Assembly (NCBI RefSeq): GCF_002188635.1
Contig: NZ_NINX01000024.1
Location: 291,165-355,164, forward strand
Direction of reading: 5' to 3'
From: Pigmentiphaga sp. NML030171
GTDB taxonomy: Bacteria > Pseudomonadota > Gammaproteobacteria > Burkholderiales > Burkholderiaceae_B
Length of the DNA: 64,000 bases
Positions 7,001-15,597 of the stretch are shown here, in pieces. Position 1 is the first letter of the stretch. Every line of letters begins with the position of its first letter. The notes beneath the pieces are model-generated. The model worked only from the letters and a program-made list of their open reading frames with translations. It had not been told where the DNA came from and searched no databases. A program made the translations under genes and the position numbers.

Positions 7001-9814
7001 GAAGCCGAGATCGGCAGCCTGGCCGACGCCCAGGCCGCGGCCGCCGCGCCGGCAACCGCCGTGGCCGAGCGCTTCGAACCCTATGTGGTGGCGCGCAACG
7101 ACGAGCCCGCGGGCGTGCCGCTGCAGAACCTGCTGTCCCGCCGCCGCCACGCCGCGCGCGCGATCGAGATCAAGAATGCCCGCGAGCACAACCTGAAAAA
7201 CGTCGACGTCGAGATCCCGCGCAACACCTTCACGGTCATCACCGGCGTGTCGGGCTCGGGCAAGTCGACGCTGGCCTTCGACATCCTGTTCAACGAGGGG
7301 CAGCGCCGCTACCTGGAATCGCTGAACGCGTACGCGCGCTCCATCGTCCAGCCGGCGGGCAAGCCGGACGTGGACGCCATCTTCGGCATCCCGCCCACCG
7401 TGGCGATCGAGCAGCGCACCAGCCGCGGCGGCCGCAAGTCGACCGTGGCCACGATGACCGAGACCCATCACTTCATGCGCCTGCTGTACATGAAGCTGGG
7501 CACCCAGTACTGCCCCAATTGCGACATCCCGGTCGAGCCCCAGACCTTCGACCTGATCGTCAGCCGCATCATGCGCGAGCTCAAGGGCCAGCACATAGGC
7601 GTGCTGGCGCCGCTGGTCAGCGCGCGCAAGGGCTATTACACCGACCTGGCCAAGTGGGCGTCGAACAAGGGCTACACCCACCTGCGCGTGGACGGCGCCT
7701 TCATCCCGACCGCGAAGTGGCCCCGGCTGGACCGCTTCAAGGAACACGACATCGACCTGCCGGTGGCCGACCTGGTGGTCGATCCGGCCAACGAGGCCGC
7801 GCTGCGGGCCGCCGTGCACGAGGCGCTGGAACACGGCCATGGCGTGATGAGCGTGGCCTGGCCACTGCAGAAGCTGCGCGTGGAGATGGCCAGCGGCGTC
7901 GAGGCGCCGGCGCCCGATCTGGAACAACGCGTGTTCTCGGTCAAGCGCGCCTGCCCCTCGTGCGGCCTGAGCTTCCCCGAGCCCGATCCGCGCATGTTCT
8001 CGTACAACTCCAAGCACGGCTGGTGCCCGTCCTGCTTCGGCACCGGCGTCAAGCTGCAGGGCTTCGACGCCGAGCAGACCGGCGAGGAAACCGCCTGGAA
8101 CGCCTGGTACGAAGGCGAGGCCCAGCCCTGCGGCGATTGCCACGGGCAGCGCCTGAACCGCAACGCGCTGGCGGTGCGCTGGCGCGATCGCTCCATCGCG
8201 CAATTGTCGTCGCTGGCCGTGCGCGATGCCGGCGCCTTCTTCCGCGACCTGGAAACCTCGGGCCGCGAGGCCGACATCGCGCGGGACATCCTGGCCGAGC
8301 TGCGCAGCCGGCTGGAGTTCCTGGAAGAAGTCGGCCTGGGCTACCTGGCGCTGGACCGCGCCGCGCCCACGCTGTCCGGCGGCGAGGCCCAGCGCATCCG
8401 CCTGGCCGCGCAGCTGGGCTCCAACCTGCAGGGCGTGTGCTACGTGCTGGACGAACCGACCATCGGCCTGCACCCGCGCGACAACCGCATCCTGCTGAAC
8501 GCGCTGTCGCGGCTGGAAGGCAAGGGCAACACGCTGGTGGTGGTCGAGCACGACGAGGACACCATCCGGCGCGCCGCCCACGTGATCGACATCGGCCCGG
8601 GCGCCGGGGTGCGGGGCGGCACCGTGGTCGCCCAGGGCCGGGTGCAGGACATCATCGCCAATCCCGCGTCCCTGACGGGCAAGTACCTGGCCCATCCCCT
8701 GCAGCATCCGCTCCAGCCCCGGCGCCCGGTGGGCGACGACACGCCGCGCATCGCGGTGCGCAAGGCGCGCCTGCACAACCTGCGCGACGTCGACGCCAGC
8801 TTCCCCGTCGGCCGGCTGACCGTCGTGACCGGCGTGTCGGGCTCGGGCAAGTCGACGCTGGCGCGCGACGTGCTGCTGGACAACCTGCAACGCCGCGTGG
8901 GCAAGGACGCCGCCGGGCAGAACGGCTGGACCGGCTGCGCCGGCATCGATGGCTGGAAAGGCATCGACCGCGTGCTGGAGGTCGACCAGACCCCCATCGG
9001 CAAGACGCCGCGCTCCTGCCCCGCCACCTACGTGGGCTTCTGGGACACCATCCGCAAGCAGTTCGCCGACACGATGGAGGCGCGCATGCGCGGCTGGACC
9101 GCCGGGCGCTTCAGCTTCAACACCGGCGAGGGACGTTGCCCGGTCTGCGAAGGCCAGGGCATGCGCACCATCGAGATGAACTTCCTGCCGGACGTGAAGG
9201 TGCCCTGCGACGCCTGCAACGGCGCGCGCTTCAACCGCGAGACCCTGGCCGTGCACCTGCGCGGCAAGAGCGTGGGCGAGGTGCTGGCGATGGAAATCGA
9301 CGATGCCGTCGAATACTTCGCCGCCCATCCGTCCATCCTGAACCCGCTGCAACTGCTGCAGAGCGTGGGGCTGGGCTACCTGACGCTGGGCCAGCCCTCG
9401 CCCACGCTGTCGGGCGGCGAGGCGCAGCGCATCAAGCTGGTGACCGAGCTGGCCAAGGCCAGGCTGGACGAAGGCACGATGCGCACCGGCCGCGCCTACA
9501 AGGCGCCGCACACGCTGTACGTGCTGGACGAACCCACCGTGGGCCTGTCCATGGCGGACGTGGAAAAGCTGATACGCGTGCTGCACCGGCTGGTGGACGC
9601 CGGCAACACGGTGGTGGTGATCGAGCACAATCTCGACGTCATCGCCGAGGCCGACTGGCTGCTGGACATGGGTCCCGAGGGCGGCAACGAGGGCGGCCAG
9701 GTGGTCGTACAGGGCACACCCGAACACGTCATGGCGCAGCGCGCGCGCTCGCATACCGGCCGGGTGCTGGCCGAGTTCATGGTGCCGCAGGAAGCGGCCG
9801 CCAAGGCGTCCTGA
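4019..9814 (+). CDS. Giant UvrA-like excinuclease subunit: two complete UvrA units in one chain
   Basis: A 1931-residue protein, about twice the usual UvrA (about 940). UvrA is the DNA-damage sensor ATPase that loads UvrB in nucleotide excision repair and normally works as a dimer. Four Walker A motifs GVSGSGKS appear (residues about 47, 678, 1076, 1605), as do four LSGGE signatures (near bases 5601, 6640, 8375, 9405). Each half also has its own CxxC zinc pairs, for example CPTCGGTG and CPDCDGTRF in the first and CPVCEGQG and CDACNGARF in the second. All nucleotide-binding motifs look intact, so this is a fused tandem duplication rather than a decayed copy. ATG 4019 is chosen over an in-frame GTG at 4007; neither has a strong ribosome site. 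A normal uvrA probably exists elsewhere. The halves differ clearly from each other, so the duplication is old. Confidence 0.93.
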   Translation: MSSAPNSPDAPQETAAEPEIRVVGARQNNLKNLSLTIPTNELVVVTGVSGSGKSSLVFDTLYAEGQRRYVETFSPYARQFLDRMDKPQVDRIEGIPPAIAIDQTNPVRTSRSTVGTMTELNDHLKLLYARAGRLFCRQCARPVQKDTPDSIHASLARRSAEAGDPRLVVTFPVQVPANYSEDEIRGFLERQGYTRVHAKRKVGTGKNAVQLLDVVQDRFRFGNAERARVMEALDAGLRLGAGRVDVRVVDEEGQETALWKFSDEIHCADCDIAYSTPTPSSFSFNSPLGACEACRGFGRVIGVDYGLIIPDESKTLRGGAIRPWQTASYKECQDDLVKYAARAGIPLDVPWRKLTEAQREWVLQGTPDWKGGNDAWKHQWYGVKRFFDWLETKAYKMHIRVLLSKYRAYTPCTACNGARLKPDSLLWRVGTKAEADQVLPESDGRYTRFRPVNVSWSNATLAALPGLSIHDLMLLPIERVRAFCDALHFEGVMDAATELLLQEVRARLKFLCDVGLGYLTLDRQSRTLSGGEVQRINLTTALGTSLVNTLFVLDEPSIGLHPRDMNRIVEVMHRLRDAGNSLVVVEHDPQVMLAADRVIDIGPGPGERGGNIVFNGSPAQLRKAQTLTGDYLSGRRHVAAPRPMPVNANTPRLIVEGAREHNLKNVTVEFPLGRLVCVTGVSGSGKSTLIQDVLYPALLKLKGKPTEAAGAHDRILGDDWITEVVMVDQSPIGKTARSNPASYVGAFDGVRKLFAQARLSKERDYTAGMFSFNAGDGRCPTCGGTGFEHVEMQFLSDVYLRCPDCDGTRFRPEIREVTIERKGRAASISDVLEMTVTEALDFFEGERDIQYGLAPLADVGLEYVRLGQPVPTLSGGEAQRLKLAGHLAEAARSGISTIGAKLSKKGSLFLFDEPTTGLHFDDISRLMGAFRKLLAAGHTLVVIEHNLDVIRASDWLIDLGPEGGDAGGEILATGTPQAIMDHPASHTGRALREYEAEIGSLADAQAAAAAPATAVAERFEPYVVARNDEPAGVPLQNLLSRRRHAARAIEIKNAREHNLKNVDVEIPRNTFTVITGVSGSGKSTLAFDILFNEGQRRYLESLNAYARSIVQPAGKPDVDAIFGIPPTVAIEQRTSRGGRKSTVATMTETHHFMRLLYMKLGTQYCPNCDIPVEPQTFDLIVSRIMRELKGQHIGVLAPLVSARKGYYTDLAKWASNKGYTHLRVDGAFIPTAKWPRLDRFKEHDIDLPVADLVVDPANEAALRAAVHEALEHGHGVMSVAWPLQKLRVEMASGVEAPAPDLEQRVFSVKRACPSCGLSFPEPDPRMFSYNSKHGWCPSCFGTGVKLQGFDAEQTGEETAWNAWYEGEAQPCGDCHGQRLNRNALAVRWRDRSIAQLSSLAVRDAGAFFRDLETSGREADIARDILAELRSRLEFLEEVGLGYLALDRAAPTLSGGEAQRIRLAAQLGSNLQGVCYVLDEPTIGLHPRDNRILLNALSRLEGKGNTLVVVEHDEDTIRRAAHVIDIGPGAGVRGGTVVAQGRVQDIIANPASLTGKYLAHPLQHPLQPRRPVGDDTPRIAVRKARLHNLRDVDASFPVGRLTVVTGVSGSGKSTLARDVLLDNLQRRVGKDAAGQNGWTGCAGIDGWKGIDRVLEVDQTPIGKTPRSCPATYVGFWDTIRKQFADTMEARMRGWTAGRFSFNTGEGRCPVCEGQGMRTIEMNFLPDVKVPCDACNGARFNRETLAVHLRGKSVGEVLAMEIDDAVEYFAAHPSILNPLQLLQSVGLGYLTLGQPSPTLSGGEAQRIKLVTELAKARLDEGTMRTGRAYKAPHTLYVLDEPTVGLSMADVEKLIRVLHRLVDAGNTVVVIEHNLDVIAEADWLLDMGPEGGNEGGQVVVQGTPEHVMAQRARSHTGRVLAEFMVPQEAAAKAS

Positions 9815-9816
9815 GC

Positions 9817-10443
9817 ATGCGGCCGCAGTTGATCGAAACCATCCGGGTCGAGGACGACGGCCGCATGCCGCTGCTGCCCTGGCACCTGGAGCGGCTCGGC
9901 GCCTCGTGCTCCGAACTGGCCTACCACTGGTCGGTGGACGCGGTGCAGCGGGCCATCGCCCGGGCCGCCGCCGGGCTGCCCGAAGGCGTCGGGCATCGCA
10001 TGCGCGTGCTGGTCGCGGACAACGGCAGCGTCGAGGTCGAGACCTCGGCGCTGCCGCCGCTGCCGCCCCGCCCCCGCGTGGCGCTTGCCCCCGAACGCCT
10101 GGACTCGGGCACGGCGCTCCTGCGCCACAAGACCACGTGGCGGCCCTGGTACGAAAGCGCGGCGGCCTGGCTGGCCGGCCACCCCGACCACTTCGACCTG
10201 CTGTACCTGAATGAACGCGACGAGCTGTGCGAAGGCAGCCGCACCAACGTCCATCTGCTGCTGGACGGCCGCTGGGTCACGCCGCCGGTATCCTGCGGCC
10301 TCTTGCCCGGCGTGCAGCGCGCCGCGCTGCTGGACGAGGAAAAGGTGGAAGAAGCCGTGGTGACGCGCGCCGACCTGGGCCGGGCGCAGGGGCTGCGGCT
10401 GTCCAACGCCCTGCGCGGCTGGTTCGACGTGATCCTGGATTAG
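9817..10443 (+). CDS. Aminotransferase class IV / 4-amino-4-deoxychorismate lyase family protein
   Basis: A 208-residue pyridoxal-phosphate enzyme of fold type IV. The catalytic lysine is in LLRHKTTWR (near residue 105), and the cofactor-phosphate motif EGSRTNVHLL follows at about 143. It is shorter than PabC (about 270) and resembles the short class-IV proteins that pair with PabB to release p-aminobenzoate for folate, but no pabA or pabB is near. The start ATG lies two bases after the uvrA-like stop, so the two genes are probably co-transcribed. Its own stop overlaps the stop of the convergent tcdA gene. A general branched-chain or D-amino-acid aminotransferase role is possible. Confidence 0.8.
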   Translation: MRPQLIETIRVEDDGRMPLLPWHLERLGASCSELAYHWSVDAVQRAIARAAAGLPEGVGHRMRVLVADNGSVEVETSALPPLPPRPRVALAPERLDSGTALLRHKTTWRPWYESAAAWLAGHPDHFDLLYLNERDELCEGSRTNVHLLLDGRWVTPPVSCGLLPGVQRAALLDEEKVEEAVVTRADLGRAQGLRLSNALRGWFDVILD

Positions 10444-11249
10444 CGCGCCGCCGGAAACACCACCCGCAGCACCTCATGCGCCGCCGCCAGCCCCATGGCG
10501 GCGGTCACGGTGACCGCCGAGCCGTAGCCCGCGCAGGACAGGCCCTGCGGCGCCCCGGCCGGCGCGTCCACGTCCTGGGACCAGGCCGCCGGAAGCCGCG
10601 CGGGCTGGTCCACCCACAGGGAACGCACCTTCATCTTCGGCACCCGGCGCGCCGGTTTGCCCGCGGCGGTCGATGCCTTGGGATAGCCGTGCTGGCGCCG
10701 GAGCTGGTTGCGGATCTTGGCCAGCAGCGCGTCGTTGACCGCTTCCGACAGGTCGCCCGCGCGCAGCGCCAGGGGATCCGTCTTGCCGCCCGCCCCGCCG
10801 CACACCACCAGCGGCGCGCCGCTGCGCCGGACATGCAGGATCATGGCGATCTTGGCCGACACCTGGTCGGTGCAATCCAGCACCACGCTGGCCTCGTCCG
10901 CCAGCAGCCGCGCGACATTGCCGGGATCGAGGAAATCGTCGACCAGGTTCAGCACGCACTGCGGGGAGATGTCGCGGATGCGGTCGGCCATGGCCTCGAC
11001 CTTGGACTGCCCCAGCGTGCGGCCCAGGGCATGGACCTGGCGGTTGATGTTGGATTCGGCGATGTGGTCCAGGTCGATCAGCGTCAGCGTGCCGATACCG
11101 CTGCGGGCCAGCGCCTCGGCCGCCCACGATCCCACCCCGCCCAGCCCCACCACGGTGGCGCGCGCGGCGCGCAGCGCGTCCAGGGCGCCCGCCCCGTACA
11201 GGCGGTCCAGCCCGCCGAAGCGGCGCTCGCTGTCGATGTCGCAGCTCAT
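10440..11249 (-). CDS. tcdA: tRNA threonylcarbamoyladenosine dehydratase TcdA
   Basis: An E1-like (ThiF/MoeB fold) ATP-dependent enzyme of 269 residues that cyclises the t6A base at tRNA position 37 to ct6A. The Rossmann motif VVGLGGVGSWAAEALARSG is at about residues 33-51, and the ATP-binding Asp and Arg lie in LIDLDHIAESNINRQ. It also has the family's VLDCTDQVSAK segment. A conserved cysteine sits in LSCAGYGS near the C-terminus. The gene converges with the aminotransferase gene and the two stop codons share bases 10441-10442. The t6A precursor enzyme TsaC/Sua5 is also encoded in this window (18-19 kb), on a separate transcript. Confidence 0.93.
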   Translation of the reverse strand: MSCDIDSERRFGGLDRLYGAGALDALRAARATVVGLGGVGSWAAEALARSGIGTLTLIDLDHIAESNINRQVHALGRTLGQSKVEAMADRIRDISPQCVLNLVDDFLDPGNVARLLADEASVVLDCTDQVSAKIAMILHVRRSGAPLVVCGGAGGKTDPLALRAGDLSEAVNDALLAKIRNQLRRQHGYPKASTAAGKPARRVPKMKVRSLWVDQPARLPAAWSQDVDAPAGAPQGLSCAGYGSAVTVTAAMGLAAAHEVLRVVFPAAR

Positions 11250-11432
11250 GACGGAAACTCCGGAAGGGGAAGGCGAGAAGGCATGGGAACGGCGCGCGCG
11301 GCCGGAACGAAGACGGCTCCGATGTTAGCAGCCCGCCGGACCGCCCTCTTCGCGGGCCCCGGGGGTTAGAATGGACCCACCACAAGAAACCGCCGCGAGA
11401 CCACGGCGACATTTTTCCCGCCCCCTCCCATC

Positions 11433-12662
11433 TTGCCTGCACCCACGCCGCGCCAGGACGCCCCCGCCCCCGAGCCGCACGCCGCGCCGCTCGACGACCG
11501 CGGTGTCGCCGTCTTCTGCACGCTGGCGATCCTGAGCCACATGGCGCTGACCGGCGGCCGGGTGACGGTCTCGCTGGGCGCGCTGGCGCAGGGCGCCTCC
11601 AGTTTCACCGTGGGCGTGCTGATGGCGCTGTTCGCGCTGGTCCCCATGCTGTTGTCGGTCCACACCGGCCGCTGGGTCGACCACATCGGCGCGCGGCGCC
11701 CGCTGCGCATGGGCGTGGGCCTGCTGATCGCGGGCAGTCTGCTGCCCTTTCTCCTGCCCCGCACGCAGGTGCTGTTCCTGTCCAGCTGCCTGACCGGCAT
11801 AGGCTGCATGGTGTGCCAGATCGCGGTGCAGAACGTCATGGGCATCCATGCCACGCCCGACCGGCGCATCCTGAATTTCTCGCGGCTGTCCCTGTCGCTG
11901 TCGATCTCCGGCTTCGGCGGCCCGCTGGTGGCCGGCCTGTCCATCGACCACCTGGGCGTGCGCTGGGCCTTCGGCGTGCTGCTGCTGTGCCAGCTGGGCG
12001 CGCTGGGATTGCTGCTGCGGCAGCAGCACCGGCTGCCACGCGCCGCCGGCAACACCCGGCCGGCCTCGCGCGAACAGGTCAGCGACCTGCTGGCCAGTCC
12101 CACGCTGCGCCGCGTGTTGATCGCCACGGCCCTGTTGTCGGGCGCCTGGGACCTGAATTCCTTCATGGTGCCGATCTTCGGCGCCTCGATCGGCCTGTCG
12201 GCCACGACCATAGGCGTCATCCTGTCCGCCTTCGCCGTGGCCACCTTCGTCATCCGCATGCTGCTGCCGTGGATACAGCGGCGCATGGCGCCCTGGACCC
12301 TGCTGCGCACCGCCATGTTCACCGCCAGCGCGGTCTACGTGCTGTACCCGTTCTTCCGCGACGTTCCCATCCTGATCATGCTGGCCTTCCTGCTGGGCCT
12401 GGCGCTGGGCAGCGGCCAGCCCAGCCTGCTGGCGCTGCTGCACACGCATGCGCCGCCCGGCCGCGCCGCCGAGGCGCTGGGGCTGCGCATGGCGACCATC
12501 AACGGCGGCCAGTTCGTGCTGCCGCTGGCCTTCGGCAGCCTGAGCGCGCTGGCCGGCCTGGGACTGCCCTTCTGGACCGTCGCCGCCTGCCTGCTGGCGG
12601 GCGGCATCTTCAACCGCTCGCCCAAGCGCCCCGTGGCCACGCGGCGCGGCCCGGCCAACTGA
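11433..12662 (+). CDS. Major facilitator superfamily transporter
   Basis: A 409-residue inner-membrane carrier with about twelve hydrophobic helices. The MFS signature GRWVDHIGARRPL lies between helices 2 and 3 (about residues 79-91), and a matching basic loop follows helix 8 (LLPWIQRRMAPW). The cytoplasmic N-terminus is proline-rich. The likely start is TTG at 11433, because the first ATG falls inside helix 1; no convincing ribosome site is seen, so the start is uncertain. It is divergent from tcdA across a 183-base gap that contains a TTAGAAT element near 11365. It converges with the amidohydrolase gene. Its substrate is unknown; an efflux role is as likely as uptake. Confidence 0.85.
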   Translation: MPAPTPRQDAPAPEPHAAPLDDRGVAVFCTLAILSHMALTGGRVTVSLGALAQGASSFTVGVLMALFALVPMLLSVHTGRWVDHIGARRPLRMGVGLLIAGSLLPFLLPRTQVLFLSSCLTGIGCMVCQIAVQNVMGIHATPDRRILNFSRLSLSLSISGFGGPLVAGLSIDHLGVRWAFGVLLLCQLGALGLLLRQQHRLPRAAGNTRPASREQVSDLLASPTLRRVLIATALLSGAWDLNSFMVPIFGASIGLSATTIGVILSAFAVATFVIRMLLPWIQRRMAPWTLLRTAMFTASAVYVLYPFFRDVPILIMLAFLLGLALGSGQPSLLALLHTHAPPGRAAEALGLRMATINGGQFVLPLAFGSLSALAGLGLPFWTVAACLLAGGIFNRSPKRPVATRRGPAN

Positions 12663-12678
12663 GGCGCCAGGCCCGCGC

Positions 12679-14121
12679 CTAGGCCTGCTGGGACCGTTGC
12701 ACCATGCGCAGGGCACGCTGCCGCAGTTCGCGCGCCGCCGGCTCGATCCTGGGATCGACCATGCGGCCGCCGGTCTTCACCACGCGGCCGTCGACGATGA
12801 CCGTATCGATATCGGCGGGCGTCGCCTGCAGCACCAGGGTGCCGACCGGATCCAGCATGGGGGCGGTCGCGACGCTGTCGCTGCGGATCAGCAGCAGGTC
12901 GGCCCGCTTGCCCGGGGTGATGGAGCCCGTCACGTCGCCCAGCCCCAGCGCCTTTGCGCCATCGGCCGTCGCCAGGCCCAGCATGTCGCGCGCCGACACC
13001 GCCTTGGCGGCCGGCGCCTTGCCCGTCTCGGCGAAGGACTGCGCGTTCAGGCGCGCGATCTCGGCGGCCAGGGCGGTGCGCATCTGCGTCATCATGCCGC
13101 CGCCGAAGGCCGACGGGATGTCCGTTCCCAGGCTGACGGGCATGCGGCCACGCGCGGCCTTCCAGATTGCCGGATGCCCGTGGCCGCAGTGCAGTTCTGC
13201 CTCGGGGGTGCTGACCAGGCAGGCGCCCTGGTCCGCCGCCAGCCTGAACTCGCCGGCATCCAGGTCGTTGGCGTGCACCAGTTGCAGCCTGCCGTCCAGG
13301 AGGCCTTGCTGCGCCAGCGTGGCGATCAGCCCCTTCTTGCGCTGCGCGTAGATGGGCGCCGCGCAATGGAAGGACGTCAGTACCTGCAGGTCGCGCAGCA
13401 TGCGCATGTCGGCGAAGGCGGGCTCCAGCGGCATGAAGTCGGGCCCGGGCAGGCAGGCTCCCAGCATCACGCGCCCCTGGTCGGACGACAGCCGCCCCAC
13501 GCGCAGCGAACGGGCGTGCTCCAGCATGCGGCGCAGCGGCGCGTCCGAGCCCTGCGGCGTACGGGCGGCGATGGTGTAGGCGAAGATGGCCCGCACGCCG
13601 GAATCCAGCAGGCCGTCCACCGCCGCTTCCGCATGCTCGGGCGTCATGGCCTCGCGGTTCCAGTCCATCAACGTGGTGGTGCCCAGCGACATCTGCTCCA
13701 GCGCGCCCACGTACTCCGCCAGCCGCACGTCGTCCGGGCTCATGCGGTTGGAATACTTGAGCACCAGCGTGCTGTAGTAGTCCGCGAAGGTATGTTCCGT
13801 GGATACGCCGCGCTGCATGGTCTGGGCAAGGTGGATATGGCCGTTCACGAATCCGGGCGACACGATCATGCCGGTGCCGTCGATGACCGCGGCGCCCGAC
13901 GGCGCGGACAGGTTGCGGCCGACCTCGGCGATGCGGCCATCCACGACCAGGACGTCGGCCATCGGCATGTCGCCCAGGCGGGCGTCCATGGAAACCACAT
14001 ACCCGCCGCGCACCAGGAAATCGCGCCGGGCGGGGCGATCCGCCGCAGGGGCGGCTGCCGCCCAGGCCGGCCAGACGGTGGCCGCGCCGGCGGCGGCCTT
14101 CATGAAGCTCCTGCGTTCCAT
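12679..14121 (-). CDS. Exported amidohydrolase (cytosine deaminase/chlorohydrolase-like)
   Basis: A 480-residue metal-dependent hydrolase of the amidohydrolase superfamily. It begins MERRSFMKAAAG, a Tat-type signal followed by an Ala-rich cleavage region (residues about 8-25), so folded, metal-loaded protein is probably exported to the periplasm. Metal ligands are His95 and His97 in VNGHIHLAQ, with a third His in SFHCAAP, one in QLVHAND and the Asp in SLGTDIPSA. The N- and C-terminal strands form the usual composite beta domain. The substrate could be a nucleobase, hydantoin or triazine-like amide and cannot be named. A perfect 41-bp palindrome begins 29 bases upstream of the ATG and is a likely operator. 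Confidence 0.82.
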   Translation of the reverse strand: MERRSFMKAAAGAATVWPAWAAAAPAADRPARRDFLVRGGYVVSMDARLGDMPMADVLVVDGRIAEVGRNLSAPSGAAVIDGTGMIVSPGFVNGHIHLAQTMQRGVSTEHTFADYYSTLVLKYSNRMSPDDVRLAEYVGALEQMSLGTTTLMDWNREAMTPEHAEAAVDGLLDSGVRAIFAYTIAARTPQGSDAPLRRMLEHARSLRVGRLSSDQGRVMLGACLPGPDFMPLEPAFADMRMLRDLQVLTSFHCAAPIYAQRKKGLIATLAQQGLLDGRLQLVHANDLDAGEFRLAADQGACLVSTPEAELHCGHGHPAIWKAARGRMPVSLGTDIPSAFGGGMMTQMRTALAAEIARLNAQSFAETGKAPAAKAVSARDMLGLATADGAKALGLGDVTGSITPGKRADLLLIRSDSVATAPMLDPVGTLVLQATPADIDTVIVDGRVVKTGGRMVDPRIEPAARELRQRALRMVQRSQQA

Positions 14122-14150
14122 CTCCTCTCCTTTTTTTGTCTATAAGAATG

Positions 14151-14191
14151 ATTTGCAATCGATAGCATTTATAATGCTATCGATTGCAAAT
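14151..14191. promoter_or_regulatory. Perfect 18-bp inverted repeat with 5-bp spacer: probable operator
   Basis: ATTTGCAATCGATAGCAT (14151-14168), spacer TTATA, and its exact reverse complement at 14174-14191. It lies 29 bases before the start of the amidohydrolase gene and 87 bases before chaC, in an otherwise GC-rich region. The arm itself holds the smaller near-palindrome TGCAATCGATAGCA, so the site may bind two dimers. No T-run follows, so it does not look like a terminator. A TetR- or GntR-type repressor encoded elsewhere is the natural partner, as no regulator gene is adjacent. Confidence 0.75.
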
Positions 14192-14278
14192 GGACATCCT
14201 ATCGTTTCCACCAGCCCGCCGCCGGGCCGGCGCGGGCGGCCCTAAAATGAAGGCGTCTGCCGCCTTTTCGAACACCGC

Positions 14279-14923
14279 GTGTCCCCCGAGACGTTTCCCC
14301 CCGAATACCACCCGTTGCTGCTTACCGAAGCCCAGCGCCAGGCTTCCATGGACGCGGCCCTGAGCGCCTGGCGCCCGGGCGACGACGTCTGGCTGTACGC
14401 CTATGGCTCGCTCATCTGGAACGCCGGCTTCCCCCTGCAGGAACGGCGCCAGGCGGTCGTGCGCGGCTACCACCGTTCGCTGTGCCTGTGGTCGCGCATC
14501 AACCGGGGAACGGTGTCCGCGCCGGGCCTGGTATTCGGCCTGAACCGGGGCGGCAGTTGCCGGGGCTTCGTGCTGCGCATCGCCGCCGCCGACGTCCGGC
14601 CCGTCTTCGCGGTCTTGTGGGAACGCGAGATGATGATGGGTTCCTACCTGCCCCGCTGGCTGCGTTGCGAGACCGCCCAGGGGCCCGTCGACGCGCTGGC
14701 CTTCGTGATCGACCGGCGCGGCACGGGCTATGCCGGCGGCCTGCAGGAAACGGAGCTGCTGGCTGCCATCCGCCGGGGCCACGGGCGCTACGGCGCCTGC
14801 GTGGACTACGTGCTGGACACCGCGCGGGCGCTGCGCACCCACGGGATACGCGATCGCGCGCTGGAACGCCTGGCGCGCCGCCTGGCCGCCACGGGCGAGG
14901 ACGGCGGCGGCGACCCGGTATAG
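14279..14923 (+). CDS. chaC: Gamma-glutamylcyclotransferase ChaC family (glutathione-specific)
   Basis: A 214-residue cytoplasmic enzyme that splits glutathione into 5-oxoproline and Cys-Gly. The substrate-binding motif YGSLIW is at residues 42-47 and the catalytic glutamate is Glu115 in LWEREMM. Length and motif spacing match the ChaC family. The start is GTG at 14279; no in-frame ATG occurs before the first conserved motif except one at about residue 24. pdxH follows after 31 bases on the same strand, and a run of tightly spaced genes continues to 18 kb, so it may head an operon. Confidence 0.9.
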   Translation: MSPETFPPEYHPLLLTEAQRQASMDAALSAWRPGDDVWLYAYGSLIWNAGFPLQERRQAVVRGYHRSLCLWSRINRGTVSAPGLVFGLNRGGSCRGFVLRIAAADVRPVFAVLWEREMMMGSYLPRWLRCETAQGPVDALAFVIDRRGTGYAGGLQETELLAAIRRGHGRYGACVDYVLDTARALRTHGIRDRALERLARRLAATGEDGGGDPV

Positions 14924-14954
14924 TGAGGGCTGTAGTCTTTTCTTTCCGCCGACC

Positions 14955-15590
14955 ATGTCCATCGCCGACATCCGCCAGAACTACCAGCAGGGCGCCTTGC
15001 TGGAAGCCGACGCTCCCGCCTCGCCGTTCGAATTGTTCGGAGCCTGGTTCGGCCGCGCCGTCACCGACCAGTTGCCCGACCCCAATGCCATGACGCTGGC
15101 CACCGTGGACGAACGCGGCCGCCCGGCCGCGCGCACCGTGCTGCTCAAGGGCTACGACGAACGCGGCTTCGTGTTCTATACCAACTACCAGTCGCGCAAG
15201 GGCCGGGACCTGGCCCACCTGCCCTATGCCAGCCTGCTGTTCTTCTGGCCCGTCCACGAACGGCAGATCCGTATCGAGGGCCGGGTGGAACGGACCTCGG
15301 ACCAGGAGTCGGACACCTATTTCCACAGCCGGCCGCTGGCCTCGCGCATCGGCGCCTGGGCCTCGGACCAGAGCACCGAAATCCCCGACCGCGACGTGCT
15401 GCGCGCGCGGGAGACGCAATTGCGGGCCGAGCTGGGCGAGCATCCTCCGCGCCCCGCCCATTGGGGCGGATACCGCGTGGTGCCGGACTCCATCGAGTTC
15501 TGGCAGGGCCGGCCGTCGCGCCTGCACGACCGGCTGGTCTATCGTCCCCTGGCCGCAGGGGGCTGGCGCATCGTGCGCCTGGCGCCTTGA
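14955..15590 (+). CDS. pdxH: Pyridoxamine/pyridoxine 5'-phosphate oxidase
   Basis: An FMN-dependent cytoplasmic oxidase of 211 residues that makes pyridoxal 5'-phosphate, the last step of vitamin B6 synthesis and salvage. Conserved segments are [20 protein letters not shown] (FMN and substrate binding, residues about 45-64), [12 protein letters not shown] and the C-terminal block [13 protein letters not shown], whose Arg-x-His contacts the substrate. The C-terminal RLAP ending is typical. The DUF72 gene starts seven bases after its stop. Confidence 0.97.
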   Translation: MSIADIRQNYQQGALLEADAPASPFELFGAWFGRAVTDQLPDPNAMTLATVDERGRPAARTVLLKGYDERGFVFYTNYQSRKGRDLAHLPYASLLFFWPVHERQIRIEGRVERTSDQESDTYFHSRPLASRIGAWASDQSTEIPDRDVLRARETQLRAELGEHPPRPAHWGGYRVVPDSIEFWQGRPSRLHDRLVYRPLAAGGWRIVRLAP

Positions 15591-15597
15591 TCGCCGC

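Noticed and set aside
3923..9754. A minus-strand open frame of about 1940 codons opposite the UvrA-like gene
   Set aside because: It is a by-product of high GC content and the codon phase of the real gene: its translation is dominated by His, Gln, Val, Ala and Arg with no domain.
5551..9800. A plus-strand open frame overlapping most of the UvrA-like gene
   Set aside because: Arg/Gly/Ala/Pro-rich shadow of the true frame; only its last part (from 9817) is the real aminotransferase gene.
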